Origin: a virus
IMG/VR virus record: IMGVR_UViG_3300005618_000003
Location: 1 to 58,392 of that record
Strand: one strand, 5' to 3'
DNA: 58,392 nucleotides
The notes beneath the pieces are model-generated. The model searched no databases, was not told the origin of the DNA, and saw only the letters and a program-made list of their open reading frames with translations. How positions within the stretch are numbered: position 1 is the stretch's first letter; the number at the start of each line of letters is the position of its first letter. A program made the translations under genes and the position numbers. This document shows, in pieces, positions 47,002 to 53,469 of the stretch.

Positions 47002-47773
47002 TGTCATCTGCTGGCGTTGGGGCACACGCTACGGCGTCGAGTGCGTAAACCGCTTGCGCTCCATGCTGGCGCGGCATCTGCACATCGAGCACCGGTTGTT
47101 CTGCATCACAGACGATCCCAGCGGCCTAGATTACGGCATTACGGCGATCCCGATCTGGCCCGCGAACGGCTTAGGCCGCTGCCGGAGATTACGAATCTTC
47201 GATGAATCCATGCGCGGGATTTTTGGCGACCGGATGTTGCAACTCGACATCGATTGCGTGATCGTGAACGACATCACGCCGCTGGTGGATCGGCAAGACC
47301 CGTTTGTGATCTGGCGATCGGTGCCTGAGTTGAAATACCTTCGCAGCAAATCGGTCCTGAAGCCGAACCCGGAGAACGGGCTTGGCGCATACAACACTTC
47401 GATGGTCCTGATGAACACCGGAATCCTGCCGGGGATTTGGCCGGACTATCTCGCGGACCAAGCGGGAGTCGAGGAGGCCGCCAAGAAGGCGGGCCTCTGG
47501 ACTTCGCTATTCAGGACGGTTCCAGGCAAGCCCACGACAGTTGAGTCGCTGAAACCTGGCGACGACGACCAAGCCGTTATTTCGCTCTACGCCCGCAAGC
47601 TCGATCCGCCAACTTGGCTAGAGCGCGACGGGATCTACAAAGTTGGCCGCCGCGGATTCGCCGACAGGTCGAAGCTACCGGACAACGCGCGGATTGTGTT
47701 CTTCAACGGAAGCATCAAAGGGAATCAGCCTGGGGAGCAAGCGCCGGAGTGGGTGCGCGAACATTGGCGCTAG
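46985..47773 (+). CDS. glycosyltransferase, GT8-like
   Basis: A 262-residue protein with LSVICWRWGTRYGVECVNRLRSMLARHL (nucleotide-binding unit), DRMLQLDIDCVIVNDITPLVDR (DxD motif) and YNTSMVLMNTGILPGIWPDY. The C-terminal DDDQAVISLYARKL and IVFFNGSIKGNQPG (His-Gly-like end) follow the GT8-type plan. It is placed between the lectin-like protein and a second GT8-like enzyme. The donor is unknown. Confidence 0.8.
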   Translation: MSADLSVICWRWGTRYGVECVNRLRSMLARHLHIEHRLFCITDDPSGLDYGITAIPIWPANGLGRCRRLRIFDESMRGIFGDRMLQLDIDCVIVNDITPLVDRQDPFVIWRSVPELKYLRSKSVLKPNPENGLGAYNTSMVLMNTGILPGIWPDYLADQAGVEEAAKKAGLWTSLFRTVPGKPTTVESLKPGDDDQAVISLYARKLDPPTWLERDGIYKVGRRGFADRSKLPDNARIVFFNGSIKGNQPGEQAPEWVREHWR

Positions 47774-48003
47774 TTCTCGATGTGGATGGAGCGCGACGGA
47801 TGGCGATGGTCTAGATGCTCGGGGCCTTTTCGTCCGCCCAGCCAGTACCACGTTCCACGGCAATCCCGGCGACACCTGCAAGCACAGCGCGCCAAGGCGT
47901 GCAGCGCCCACGCCGTCGGATAAATAAATAAGCTGAGTTTCGCGAACGATCTCACAAACGCCTTAAATTCTGGCGTCTCTTTCCATTTCTCTCTCCATCT
48001 CAT
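47770..48003 (-). CDS. 77-residue protein on the minus strand, leaderless-type
   Basis: Occupies a 228-base gap between two + strand glycosyltransferase genes. The product MRWREKWKETPEFKAFVRSFAKLSLFIYPTAWALHALARCACRCRRDCRGTWYWLGGRKG has one hydrophobic segment followed by a Cys/Arg-rich cluster. A TATATT hexamer ends six bases before ATG 48003, so transcription may begin at or next to the start codon. Stops overlap convergently at its end. Possibly a prophage-expressed membrane protein. Confidence 0.45.
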   Translation of the reverse strand: MRWREKWKETPEFKAFVRSFAKLSLFIYPTAWALHALARCACRCRRDCRGTWYWLGGRKGPEHLDHRHPSRSIHIEN

Positions 48004-48778
48004 GCTCCAAATATACCTTGGTTACGATTCCCGCGAGCCACTTGCTTACCACGTTCTTGCTCACTCGATCATGCAGCGCGCCAGCCGTCCTGTCAGCATA
48101 ACGCCGCTGATCCAGCCGCAACTTCGGGCGTGCGGACTCTATACCCGCGAGCGCGGCGCAACGGAATCGACCGAGTTTTCGCTGACGCGGTTCCTGGTGC
48201 CGCATCTGTCTGGCTATGAGGGCACGTCGCTATTCCTCGATTCGGATATGCTGTGTCTCGCGGACATCTGCGATTTGGAGTTCGAAGTCGCCAAGGCACG
48301 AATCGCCGGCCATCGGACGGAGCAAGTAGGGAGCGTCAAGAATGGGCACATCTACGTGCCCAATCTCGTGGAGCGCCACGAGTCGCCTGCCGTCTGGGTC
48401 TGCAAGCACGATTACACGCCGCTGTCCGGCGACAAGTTCCTCGGCCAACAGCAAACTGCGTATCCCCGCAAGAACTGGTCGAGCCTCATGCTGTTCGATA
48501 ACGCGAAGTGCAAGGCACTCACGCCGCAATACGTGAACACGGCCAGCGGGCTCGACCTCCACCGCTTCAACTGGGTGCCGGATGAGCAGGTTGGCTGCTT
48601 GCCGCTCGAATGGAACTGGTTAATCGGAGAATATCCGGCGCGGCCGGACGCTAATTGCTATCACTATACCCGCGGAGGGCCGTGGTTCGCCGAATACGCC
48701 GGGTCCGACCATGCCGACCTGTGGTTCGCTGAGCGAGATGCGATGATGGGCGCAAATGCCAACATACATTCTCACTGA
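48002..48778 (+). CDS. glycosyltransferase, GT8-like
   Basis: ATG 48002. MLQIYLGYDSREPLAYHVLAHSIMQRASRPVSITPL is the characteristic GT8-type N-terminus for enzymes that use UDP-sugars; TSLFLDSDMLCLADI supplies the DxD site; SSLMLFDNAKCKALTPQYVNTASGLDLHRFNWVPDEQVGCLPLEWNWLIGEYP and an HYTRGGPWF segment (HxxGxxKPW-like) complete the fold. The length of 258 residues is right. Activity is likely, but the acceptor is unknown. Confidence 0.85.
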   Translation: MLQIYLGYDSREPLAYHVLAHSIMQRASRPVSITPLIQPQLRACGLYTRERGATESTEFSLTRFLVPHLSGYEGTSLFLDSDMLCLADICDLEFEVAKARIAGHRTEQVGSVKNGHIYVPNLVERHESPAVWVCKHDYTPLSGDKFLGQQQTAYPRKNWSSLMLFDNAKCKALTPQYVNTASGLDLHRFNWVPDEQVGCLPLEWNWLIGEYPARPDANCYHYTRGGPWFAEYAGSDHADLWFAERDAMMGANANIHSH

Positions 48779-48959
48779 GGACGGCCTTAACCTAACCACC
48801 GAGCTCGGCGATCTGCTCATCATTGAGCGGGCCGACGGCATCGACGTGGATACAACTTCGGTGCGTTCGCTGAGCACGCGGCGCACGGTGACATCGCTCT
48901 CGCCAGCGTTAACCGTTGGATCACTCACTGGCTCGCGGACAGTCCTGCACATCGCATAA
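48756..48959 (+). CDS. small virion-type protein (67 aa)
   Basis: Overlaps the end of the glycosyltransferase gene by 23 bases. The product (MPTYILTEDGLNLTTELGDLLIIERADGIDVDTTSVRSLSTRRTVTSLSPALTVGSLTGSRTVLHIA) is beta-rich, similar to short tail-tip proteins that precede baseplate genes. The function is unknown. Confidence 0.5.
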   Translation: MPTYILTEDGLNLTTELGDLLIIERADGIDVDTTSVRSLSTRRTVTSLSPALTVGSLTGSRTVLHIA

Positions 48960-48968
48960 GGGGGAATC

Positions 48969-49286
48969 ATGGCGCAAGAAGAACTGGTTGAAGGCTGGAC
49001 CGATCCAATCACGCAGCAGCTATTGAACGACGGCGCGGCTGTCAATTTGGCGGGCTGCTCCGTGGCGCTCCTGCTCTATGATGCCAACGGCCGCGCGATT
49101 TCCCACACCGGAAGCGCAACAATCCTAGAGGCGGCGACCGGCAAAGTGAAGTTCGAACCCGGCGCCAGCGACTTGGTTGCGTCCAAGTCCCCGCTGCGAG
49201 TGCGCTGGAAGGTCACCGATGGCGCGGATGAGGTTTCCTACTTCCCGAACGCTTCGGCCGACGTCTGGATCGTGCGCAAGCCCTAG
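48969..49286 (+). CDS. baseplate upper protein-like (BppU N-terminal type)
   Basis: GGGGGAATC precedes ATG 48969. The 105-residue protein LVEGWTDPITQQLLNDGAAVNLAGCSVALLLYDANGRAISHTGSATILEAATGKVKFEPGASDLVASKSPLRVRWKVTDGADEVSYFPNASADVWIV follows the BppU N-terminal Ig-like pattern (xxLxDxDGxPIDLTGaxv...G.v.y.p...dl). It is the last gene of the + strand late operon. The minus-strand gene that ends at 49287 meets it tail to tail. Confidence 0.65.
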   Translation: MAQEELVEGWTDPITQQLLNDGAAVNLAGCSVALLLYDANGRAISHTGSATILEAATGKVKFEPGASDLVASKSPLRVRWKVTDGADEVSYFPNASADVWIVRKP

Positions 49287-49772
49287 TCACTTCAGCGCTA
49301 GCGCCATGTTCTCCAGAATCGTGCTCTCTAGTAATCCATTGCTCTGAAACGCCATCCAGCCGCTATCACCGAAACTCTCGCGCGGATTCTTGTAGCCTGA
49401 GTATTCCATCTGCACGGTCACTGTGCATGACCCGCCCCCATCCACCGCCGTTAATGTCCCGCCGTTCACCCTGAACAGCGAGTACATCCCGCCCGGCCTG
49501 CCCTGCTTCAATGTCACCTGATCCATTGAGCGCGTGAGCGCCAGCAGCGAGCCGCGCTGGTCGCCTCGCGTATAGCGGAGCCGCATGAACCCGCCGGCGC
49601 GATCGCTCGATTCCGGCACCAGGGCGTTCTTGGCGATGACTGGTACTATCCGCGCCCATACCGCATCACAGGACACCGGGTAGGTTTTGGTGTTCGGATA
49701 CGTCGGTTCCGGCTTCTTGTCGGCGAGTAGGTTGCCAACCGCGAGCGCCGCGATGCAAAAGCTGCGTTTCAT
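49287..49772 (-). CDS. exported hypothetical protein, minus strand
   Basis: A perfect AGGAGG lies four bases before ATG 49772. The N-terminus MKRSFCIAALAVGNLLADKK is a signal peptide with possible cleavage near residue 18. The mature protein is small and beta-rich (DAVWARIVPVIAKNALVPESSDRAGGFMRLRYTRGDQRGSLLALTRSMDQVTLKQGRPGGMYSLF...GGGSCTVTVQMEYSGY). Opposite to the late operon and next to the regulator gene at 49872, with two palindromes in its upstream region, it is a good candidate for a lysogenic-conversion gene. Confidence 0.75.
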   Translation of the reverse strand: MKRSFCIAALAVGNLLADKKPEPTYPNTKTYPVSCDAVWARIVPVIAKNALVPESSDRAGGFMRLRYTRGDQRGSLLALTRSMDQVTLKQGRPGGMYSLFRVNGGTLTAVDGGGSCTVTVQMEYSGYKNPRESFGDSGWMAFQSNGLLESTILENMALALK

Positions 49773-49789
49773 GTTTCCTCCTGAATCAT

Positions 49790-49807
49790 TGTTCTGAATT
49801 CAGAACA
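49790..49807. promoter_or_regulatory. 18-bp perfect palindrome upstream of the 49287-49772 gene
   Basis: TGTTCTGAATTCAGAACA is an 18-bp perfect palindrome 17 bases upstream of the ATG and next to the ribosome-binding site on the minus strand. The GTTC...GAAC ends recall dimeric repressor operators such as LexA-type boxes, but the spacing does not match the published consensus boxes that I know. It probably controls the minus-strand exported-protein gene. Confidence 0.7.
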
Positions 49808-49813
49808 TTTCAC

Positions 49814-49824
49814 GTACCAGGTAC
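49814..49824. promoter_or_regulatory. GTACCAGGTAC inverted repeat
   Basis: A second dyad, five-base arms around a central A, only seven bases from the 18-bp palindrome. It could be another operator half of the same control region. The neighbouring sequence has no strong promoter hexamers. Confidence 0.45.
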
Positions 49825-49871
49825 TGCCTTAAGTCCGACTTGGTGGTATATTTTCACGCCACCCCGACCAC

Positions 49872-50243
49872 TCATGTGCCATGTTTGCGCGACTGAGGCG
49901 CTCGCGATTCGATAGCCTCGACGAAGTTCTCAAGGTTGACAGTGATTCCCGCCGCGTCTTTCTTCGTTCCCTCGTTTAGGATGAACTCCAGCATTTTAAG
50001 TTCGGCATCATGCCTTCTCTTTCGCCCCGTGGGGGCAGAAACGGCCTCTTGAGATCCGGCCGTAAGCGCACGCCGCCACAGCTCGTCGAGAAGGACCCAA
50101 ATAGGCGTTGCCTTAGGCTCCTGATTCCCAGACCGCAATTGATCGTCTTCCCGGCGCCTCTGCTCAGCCAGAAGCCACAGATGGAGATCTTTGGAAAGTC
50201 TAACCGGACCTTTTTTCTTTTTCTTTTCAGTCGCTTCTGTCAT
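49872..50243 (-). CDS. putative ribbon-helix-helix-type regulator
   Basis: A 123-residue protein. After a Lys-rich start (EATEKKKKKGPVRLSKDLHLWLLAEQRRREDD) there is a beta-strand and two helices (ATPIWVLLDELWRRALTAG) that resemble a ribbon-helix-helix DNA-binding unit, followed by a helical C-terminus that could dimerise (HDAELKMLEFILNEGTKKDAAGITVNLENFVEAIESRAP). It is divergent from a clear RHH gene at 50309. A 12-bp palindrome (50243-50254) overlaps its start codon. The most economical reading is the lysogeny repressor or an autoregulated partner. Confidence 0.55.
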   Translation of the reverse strand: MTEATEKKKKKGPVRLSKDLHLWLLAEQRRREDDQLRSGNQEPKATPIWVLLDELWRRALTAGSQEAVSAPTGRKRRHDAELKMLEFILNEGTKKDAAGITVNLENFVEAIESRAPQSRKHGT

Positions 50244-50300
50244 TTAGGCCTAAAAAGTGTAGTCAGGTAGTTGACTACGTGTAGCCAAGTAGTCCATAAT
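50243..50300. promoter_or_regulatory. divergent control region with operators and + strand promoter
   Basis: The 65-base gap between two divergent regulator genes holds a perfect 12-bp palindrome TTTAGGCCTAAA (50243-50254) and GTAGT-TG-ACTAC (50269-50280), with further GTAG/AGTAG/TAGTC copies around. On the + strand, TTGACT (50271-50276), an 18-bp spacer and CATAAT (50295-50300) form a good promoter that overlaps these repeats. ATG 50309 starts eight bases after the -10 box, so that transcript is nearly leaderless. Minus-strand promoter elements are weak. The layout resembles a phage genetic switch. Confidence 0.7.
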
Positions 50301-50308
50301 CGTCCCAC

Positions 50309-50488
50309 ATGGACAGAGACACGGTAACACAGTCAGAAAGCGAGATGGTGAAGACCACTGTCTCCATTGACCCGGACCTTCTGGAACGGGCCAAGATCGC
50401 AGCGATTGTTCATAAGACTTCGTTGCAGAAACTGTGTGCCGAAGGTCTTGAGATTCGCCTGAAGCAACTGGAGAAACAAGGACGGTAG
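50309..50488 (+). CDS. ribbon-helix-helix DNA-binding protein (59 aa)
   Basis: Short gene read directly from the sequence. After about 12 polar residues the product shows MVKTTVSIDPDLLERAKIAAIVHKTSLQKLCAEGLEIRLKQLEK: a strand (KTTVSID), helix A (PDLLERAKIAAIVH) and helix B (SLQKLCAEGLEIRLK), the CopG/Arc-type fold. ATG 50309 gives 59 residues; ATG 50345, preceded by GAAAGCGAG, would give 47 and start just before the fold. It heads the + strand early operon and is probably an autorepressor or Cro-like factor. Confidence 0.75.
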   Translation: MDRDTVTQSESEMVKTTVSIDPDLLERAKIAAIVHKTSLQKLCAEGLEIRLKQLEKQGR

Positions 50489-50490
50489 CG

Positions 50491-50778
50491 ATGGAACGCA
50501 AACCAGTTTTGGTTTCCATGGTTCGAAGCAGTAATGTGCTACGGATGCCGCCTCCGGTCAACGGCGACAAGCCCGATCCTCCTGATCCTGTTGCAAATAT
50601 GAGTTGCCGCCCCTGCCAGAAGATGCTGGATTCGTTCAGAAATCAGATCCTCAGCGCGGTACGTGCGCGCCGGAGCCATCGCAGCATCGCAGCACAGTAC
50701 GGTGTTTCCATTTACGACATTTGGGAGATCGTAGCGGACGAGTTGGTTGAGAGACGAGAGCGGAGGGAAGCTGCATGA
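50491..50778 (+). CDS. hypothetical protein with C-terminal helix-turn-helix-like segment
   Basis: Starts two bases after the RHH stop. The 95-residue protein has a Pro-rich middle (RMPPPVNGDKPDPPDPV), a CRPCQKM pair and a C-terminal segment ILSAVRARRSHRSIAAQYGVSIYDIWEIVADELVERRERR that resembles a transposase-type or sigma-like helix-turn-helix. It could be a transcriptional activator of the operon. ATGA-coupled to the next gene. Confidence 0.55.
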   Translation: MERKPVLVSMVRSSNVLRMPPPVNGDKPDPPDPVANMSCRPCQKMLDSFRNQILSAVRARRSHRSIAAQYGVSIYDIWEIVADELVERRERREAA

Positions 50779-51041
50779 AAAACAGGAAGCACAAAGATGT
50801 CGAACTTGGCTGCACCGCTAAAGACAAGGTGACTGGATTCACCGGTATTGTGGTCGCGCGATACCAAGAGTTTTGTCCAGAGTATGGCGTCGGGGAGTAT
50901 GGCTACTACTTACAATCTACACAACTCCGTGACGGGAAGCCGGGAGAAAAGCAATATTTCTCGGATAGCCGGGTTGAGTATGTAGATCGCGGGTTGATGC
51001 TCTCCGATTCAGCGATGCGCAAATTGAAAGGTGCAGCATGA
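50775..51041 (+). CDS. KOW/SH3-like small phage protein
   Basis: An 88-residue protein with VELGCTAKDKVTGFTGIVVARYQEF...YYLQSTQLRDGKPGEKQYFSDSRVEYVD. The GxxakDxvTGFxGivva pattern and the rYev end are recurrent in small phage early proteins of beta-barrel type. The function is unknown. ATGA overlaps flank it. Confidence 0.65.
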   Translation: MKNRKHKDVELGCTAKDKVTGFTGIVVARYQEFCPEYGVGEYGYYLQSTQLRDGKPGEKQYFSDSRVEYVDRGLMLSDSAMRKLKGAA

Positions 51042-51160
51042 CCTTCCTAATCAACGATCTCGCCCTGCTGACAATCATCGCCCTGGCGGATCACTACCGT
51101 TCCAAGTTGCAAATGCGGCACCGACAGTTCACTGAGGCGCTGAAAAGGTGGGTGGGGTAA
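51038..51160 (+). CDS. 40-residue peptide
   Basis: ATGA-coupled short gene; MTFLINDLALLTIIALADHYRSKLQMRHRQFTEALKRWVG has a hydrophobic helix followed by a basic helix. It may be membrane-peripheral. No family is known. Confidence 0.45.
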   Translation: MTFLINDLALLTIIALADHYRSKLQMRHRQFTEALKRWVG

Positions 51161-51372
51161 TGACCGAACTGAGGCGCTGGATATCTCGCGGCGATAACTA
51201 TCACTGGGATCACCCGGACGGTTCATTTATCGAATTGGAGGGTTGCGCACTGTCTCCTAGTAATGCGGATCGATATGTGTTGTACAACGGCGATTGCGCG
51301 CGGCTCGCCTCCGTTAGGACGCTTTCCGCTGCCGTGGTCAAGCACCAAGAACTCGCGGAGGTGAGCGCATGA
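51160..51372 (+). CDS. hypothetical protein (70 aa)
   Basis: ATG 51160 overlaps the preceding stop by one base. The product TELRRWISRGDNYHWDHPDGSFIELEGCALSPSNADRYVLYNGDCARLASVRTLSAAVVKHQELAEV looks like a small beta-alpha domain. No function is recognised. Confidence 0.55.
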   Translation: MTELRRWISRGDNYHWDHPDGSFIELEGCALSPSNADRYVLYNGDCARLASVRTLSAAVVKHQELAEVSA

Positions 51373-51446
51373 ACTGGCTCGAAGGCTTGCTGACAATGGT
51401 GCTGGTATTAACTTTGTTCTGGGGCTTTACGAGGCCGACGCGATGA
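51369..51446 (+). CDS. 25-residue single-span membrane peptide
   Basis: ATGA-coupled on both sides. One hydrophobic helix (GLLTMVLVLTLFWGF) with a short basic end (TRPTR). The function is unknown; with the following gene it repeats the mini membrane-protein pair seen at 11159-11331. Confidence 0.4.
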   Translation: MNWLEGLLTMVLVLTLFWGFTRPTR

Positions 51447-51583
51447 TCGACCCCTTCGTGGAGCAAATTTTGCAGGATGCCCGAGAGGACGGCAACGGCA
51501 GCGTGATCGCGGTCCTGGTGCTGATCGCGTTCTTTGTGGTTTGCGGCATTGCGTTTTGGGTGGCGAGCGGAGGGCGCGGGTGA
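51443..51583 (+). CDS. 46-residue single-span membrane protein
   Basis: ATGA-coupled. An acidic N-terminal helix (IDPFVEQILQDAREDGNGS) precedes a transmembrane helix (VIAVLVLIAFFVVCGIAFWVA). No function is known. Its end overlaps the next gene by GTGA. Confidence 0.5.
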   Translation: MIDPFVEQILQDAREDGNGSVIAVLVLIAFFVVCGIAFWVASGGRG

Positions 51584-51861
51584 GATCGGCAACCAAGCTG
51601 AAGATCGGAAAAGATCCCGATTACGTCGCGTGGCTGCATGACAAGCCCTGCGTGTGTTGCTGGCTCGCGTGGTTTCGCATGGGCAACCTGCGCGAAAAAC
51701 TGAACTGGGTCGAGGAGTATCTGTGGTGGGCCGGAGATCGAGCATTCGATCAACGCAGTAAGACTGAGGCCGCGCATGTTGCCGAGTACGAGCGCATGGC
51801 TGCCGGCTGCACGAAGCACGCGCTTGAACTTGAACGATACAGGATGGCGCACTTCGGATGA
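51580..51861 (+). CDS. hypothetical protein, HNH/DUF968-like N-terminus
   Basis: GTG 51580. The product begins RSATKLKIGKDPDYVAWLHDKPCVCCWLAW and later has QRSKTEAAHVAEYERMAAGCTKHALELERY. The PDYVAWLHDKPCVCC...TEAAHV pattern is typical of DUF968-like HNHc nucleases of phage recombination regions. The second half lacks the expected catalytic His/zinc set, so it appears truncated or degenerate. Confidence 0.5.
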   Translation: MRSATKLKIGKDPDYVAWLHDKPCVCCWLAWFRMGNLREKLNWVEEYLWWAGDRAFDQRSKTEAAHVAEYERMAAGCTKHALELERYRMAHFG

Positions 51862-52301
51862 CCCCATCCCGCCGCTTCAACCTCGGCCCCGACCGCTCCG
51901 GTAAAACCGTCGAGCGTTACATCGGCGTATTCATGGACCGCATGGAAGGCGCGGAGATGAGCTTCAAGGCGAAATCTGATCGCGCAGCAGCAAGGATCGC
52001 CGCCAGCTATCAAGTCCAACGCCGTGGAGCCTTCGAGTACCAAGCCTGCACGCTGGTTGGGCTGCTTAAATTTACTGACGGCTACTACTGGCGCGGCCTG
52101 GACAAGTCGCTGATCGAACGCCACTCGCCATTTATGCGCCAGTGTGCCGGGTGCCTGCAACGCAAGCCGAAGGCGTGGATGAAAGAGATAGCTGGCGAGT
52201 TGTTCTGCCGACTCTGCTTTCGCGGCCATGAATTCTTGAGCGTGGAGCTGGGGCCGCTTGTCCCGATCTACACGGAGTCTGAGATTGAGGTGGTCGCGTG
52301 A
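51858..52301 (+). CDS. zinc-finger protein (147 aa)
   Basis: ATGA overlap. The protein begins with SRRFNLGPDRSGKTVERYIGVFMDRMEGAE and contains CAGCLQRKPKAWMKEIAGELFCRLCF, a CxxC-x16-CxxC zinc module. The remainder is mixed alpha/beta. Possibly a DNA- or RNA-binding phage protein of the recombination operon. No family name can be given. Confidence 0.55.
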   Translation: MTPSRRFNLGPDRSGKTVERYIGVFMDRMEGAEMSFKAKSDRAAARIAASYQVQRRGAFEYQACTLVGLLKFTDGYYWRGLDKSLIERHSPFMRQCAGCLQRKPKAWMKEIAGELFCRLCFRGHEFLSVELGPLVPIYTESEIEVVA

Positions 52302-52561
52302 AATCCAGCACGATACTGACGCTCACAATCAAGCTCGACACCGCGAATCCGCGCGGCAGGAAGTTACTGAACGGCATCGCCGGAGCGATTGTCAAGGAAC
52401 TGAGCCACAAAGAGCGCGCGGAGTTGACCAAACAACTTGAGGCCGAACGAAAGAGGATCGGGCGAAAGGTCAATGAGGGCAAGCGCAACGCCCAACGCCG
52501 AAGGGCAGGCAAGGCGCGCAGCAAGCGGAGAGTTTACAGCGAAGAAATGGGAGTGAAATGA
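52298..52561 (+). CDS. basic coiled protein (87 aa)
   Basis: GTG 52298 overlap start. MKSSTILTLTIKLDTANPRGRKLLNGIAGAIVKELSHKERAELTKQLEAERKRIGRKVNEGKRNAQRRRAGKARSKRR: a hydrophobic strand, then helices and a strongly basic tail. Likely nucleic-acid associated. The function is unknown. Confidence 0.55.
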   Translation: MKSSTILTLTIKLDTANPRGRKLLNGIAGAIVKELSHKERAELTKQLEAERKRIGRKVNEGKRNAQRRRAGKARSKRRVYSEEMGVK

Positions 52562-52737
52562 ACGAAAAAAAAATACTGGTCTCGAAAGCCGCGCTGATTA
52601 CCATCCTGAAGTTGGCAGCTCCCGGTGCGCCAATTGACGAATCGGTCGCTGGCAGCGTGTTTGACTTGCTGGCGGATAGCCCGAATTACGTCGAGAAGCC
52701 GAAGCGTACCCGCAAGAGCAAGGGGGCGACTGCCTAA
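52558..52737 (+). CDS. 59-residue hypothetical protein
   Basis: ATGA overlap at 52558. The product NEKKILVSKAALITILKLAAPGAPIDESVAGSVFDLLADSPNYVEKPKRTRKSKGATA is a helical protein with a basic tail. It ends directly against the ERF gene, so it is in the recombination operon. No family is known. Confidence 0.55.
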   Translation: MNEKKILVSKAALITILKLAAPGAPIDESVAGSVFDLLADSPNYVEKPKRTRKSKGATA

Positions 52738-53469
52738 ATGTCTACCGCACTCGAAACCGTCAAGCCCGGCGAATTAGAACCGCAAGGCGAAGCCCGCAGC
52801 TTCCTGGATATGATCTCCCAGGCCGCTCGCGATCCCAACGTCCAGGTGGAGAAACTAGAACGCCTGATGGCCATGAAGGAGCGTTTCGACAAGACGCAGG
52901 CCGAGATTGCATTCTCGCTGGCAATGGCGCGACTCCAGCCGAAACTACCGCGCATTGAGAAGCATGGGCGCGTGATCGTTCAGAACGTCACTCGCAGCAC
53001 CTACGCCAAGATCGAGGACATCGACGCGGTTATCCGCCCGCTCTACTCCGAGGAGGGATTCTCGATCTCCTGGAACACGCGAGCCGCGAATGGCCCAGCG
53101 ACAACTGTTATCGGTGTCTTGCGGCACACTGGCGGCCACTCGGAATCATACGAGATCACGCTGGCGAACGACACTTCCGGCAGCAAGAACGCCACCCAGG
53201 GAAGCGGCTCGACCTTCCAGTACGGCAAGCGGTATCTGCTGTGCGGGATGTTCAACCTGATAACCATAGACGAGGATAACGACGGCCAAGGCGATGCGCT
53301 GACCGAGAAGCAGGCACGCGAGATAGAGGACTGGATTCAGCATGTCGGGCTGAACGAAGCGGGCAAAAAGAAGTTTCTCTCGCTGCTGAATGTTTCGACC
53401 GTTGGCGAAATCACCCAAGCCAATTTCTCGGTAGCCATGAACTTCCTTCGCGCCAAGGAACACAAGTGA
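52738..53469 (+). CDS. erf: ERF-family single-strand annealing recombinase
   Basis: Binds single-stranded DNA and anneals homologous strands, replacing Red-beta. The 243-residue protein has an ERF signature: FDKTQAEIAFSLAMARLQPKLPRIEKHGRVIVQNVTRSTYAKIEDIDAVIRPLYSEEGFSISWNTRAANG, then TGGHSESYEITLANDTSGSKNATQGSGSTFQYGKRYLLCGMFNLIT. A helical C-terminus follows. It is GTGA-coupled to the YqaJ exonuclease, the usual two-component recombination pair. Confidence 0.92.
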   Translation: MSTALETVKPGELEPQGEARSFLDMISQAARDPNVQVEKLERLMAMKERFDKTQAEIAFSLAMARLQPKLPRIEKHGRVIVQNVTRSTYAKIEDIDAVIRPLYSEEGFSISWNTRAANGPATTVIGVLRHTGGHSESYEITLANDTSGSKNATQGSGSTFQYGKRYLLCGMFNLITIDEDNDGQGDALTEKQAREIEDWIQHVGLNEAGKKKFLSLLNVSTVGEITQANFSVAMNFLRAKEHK

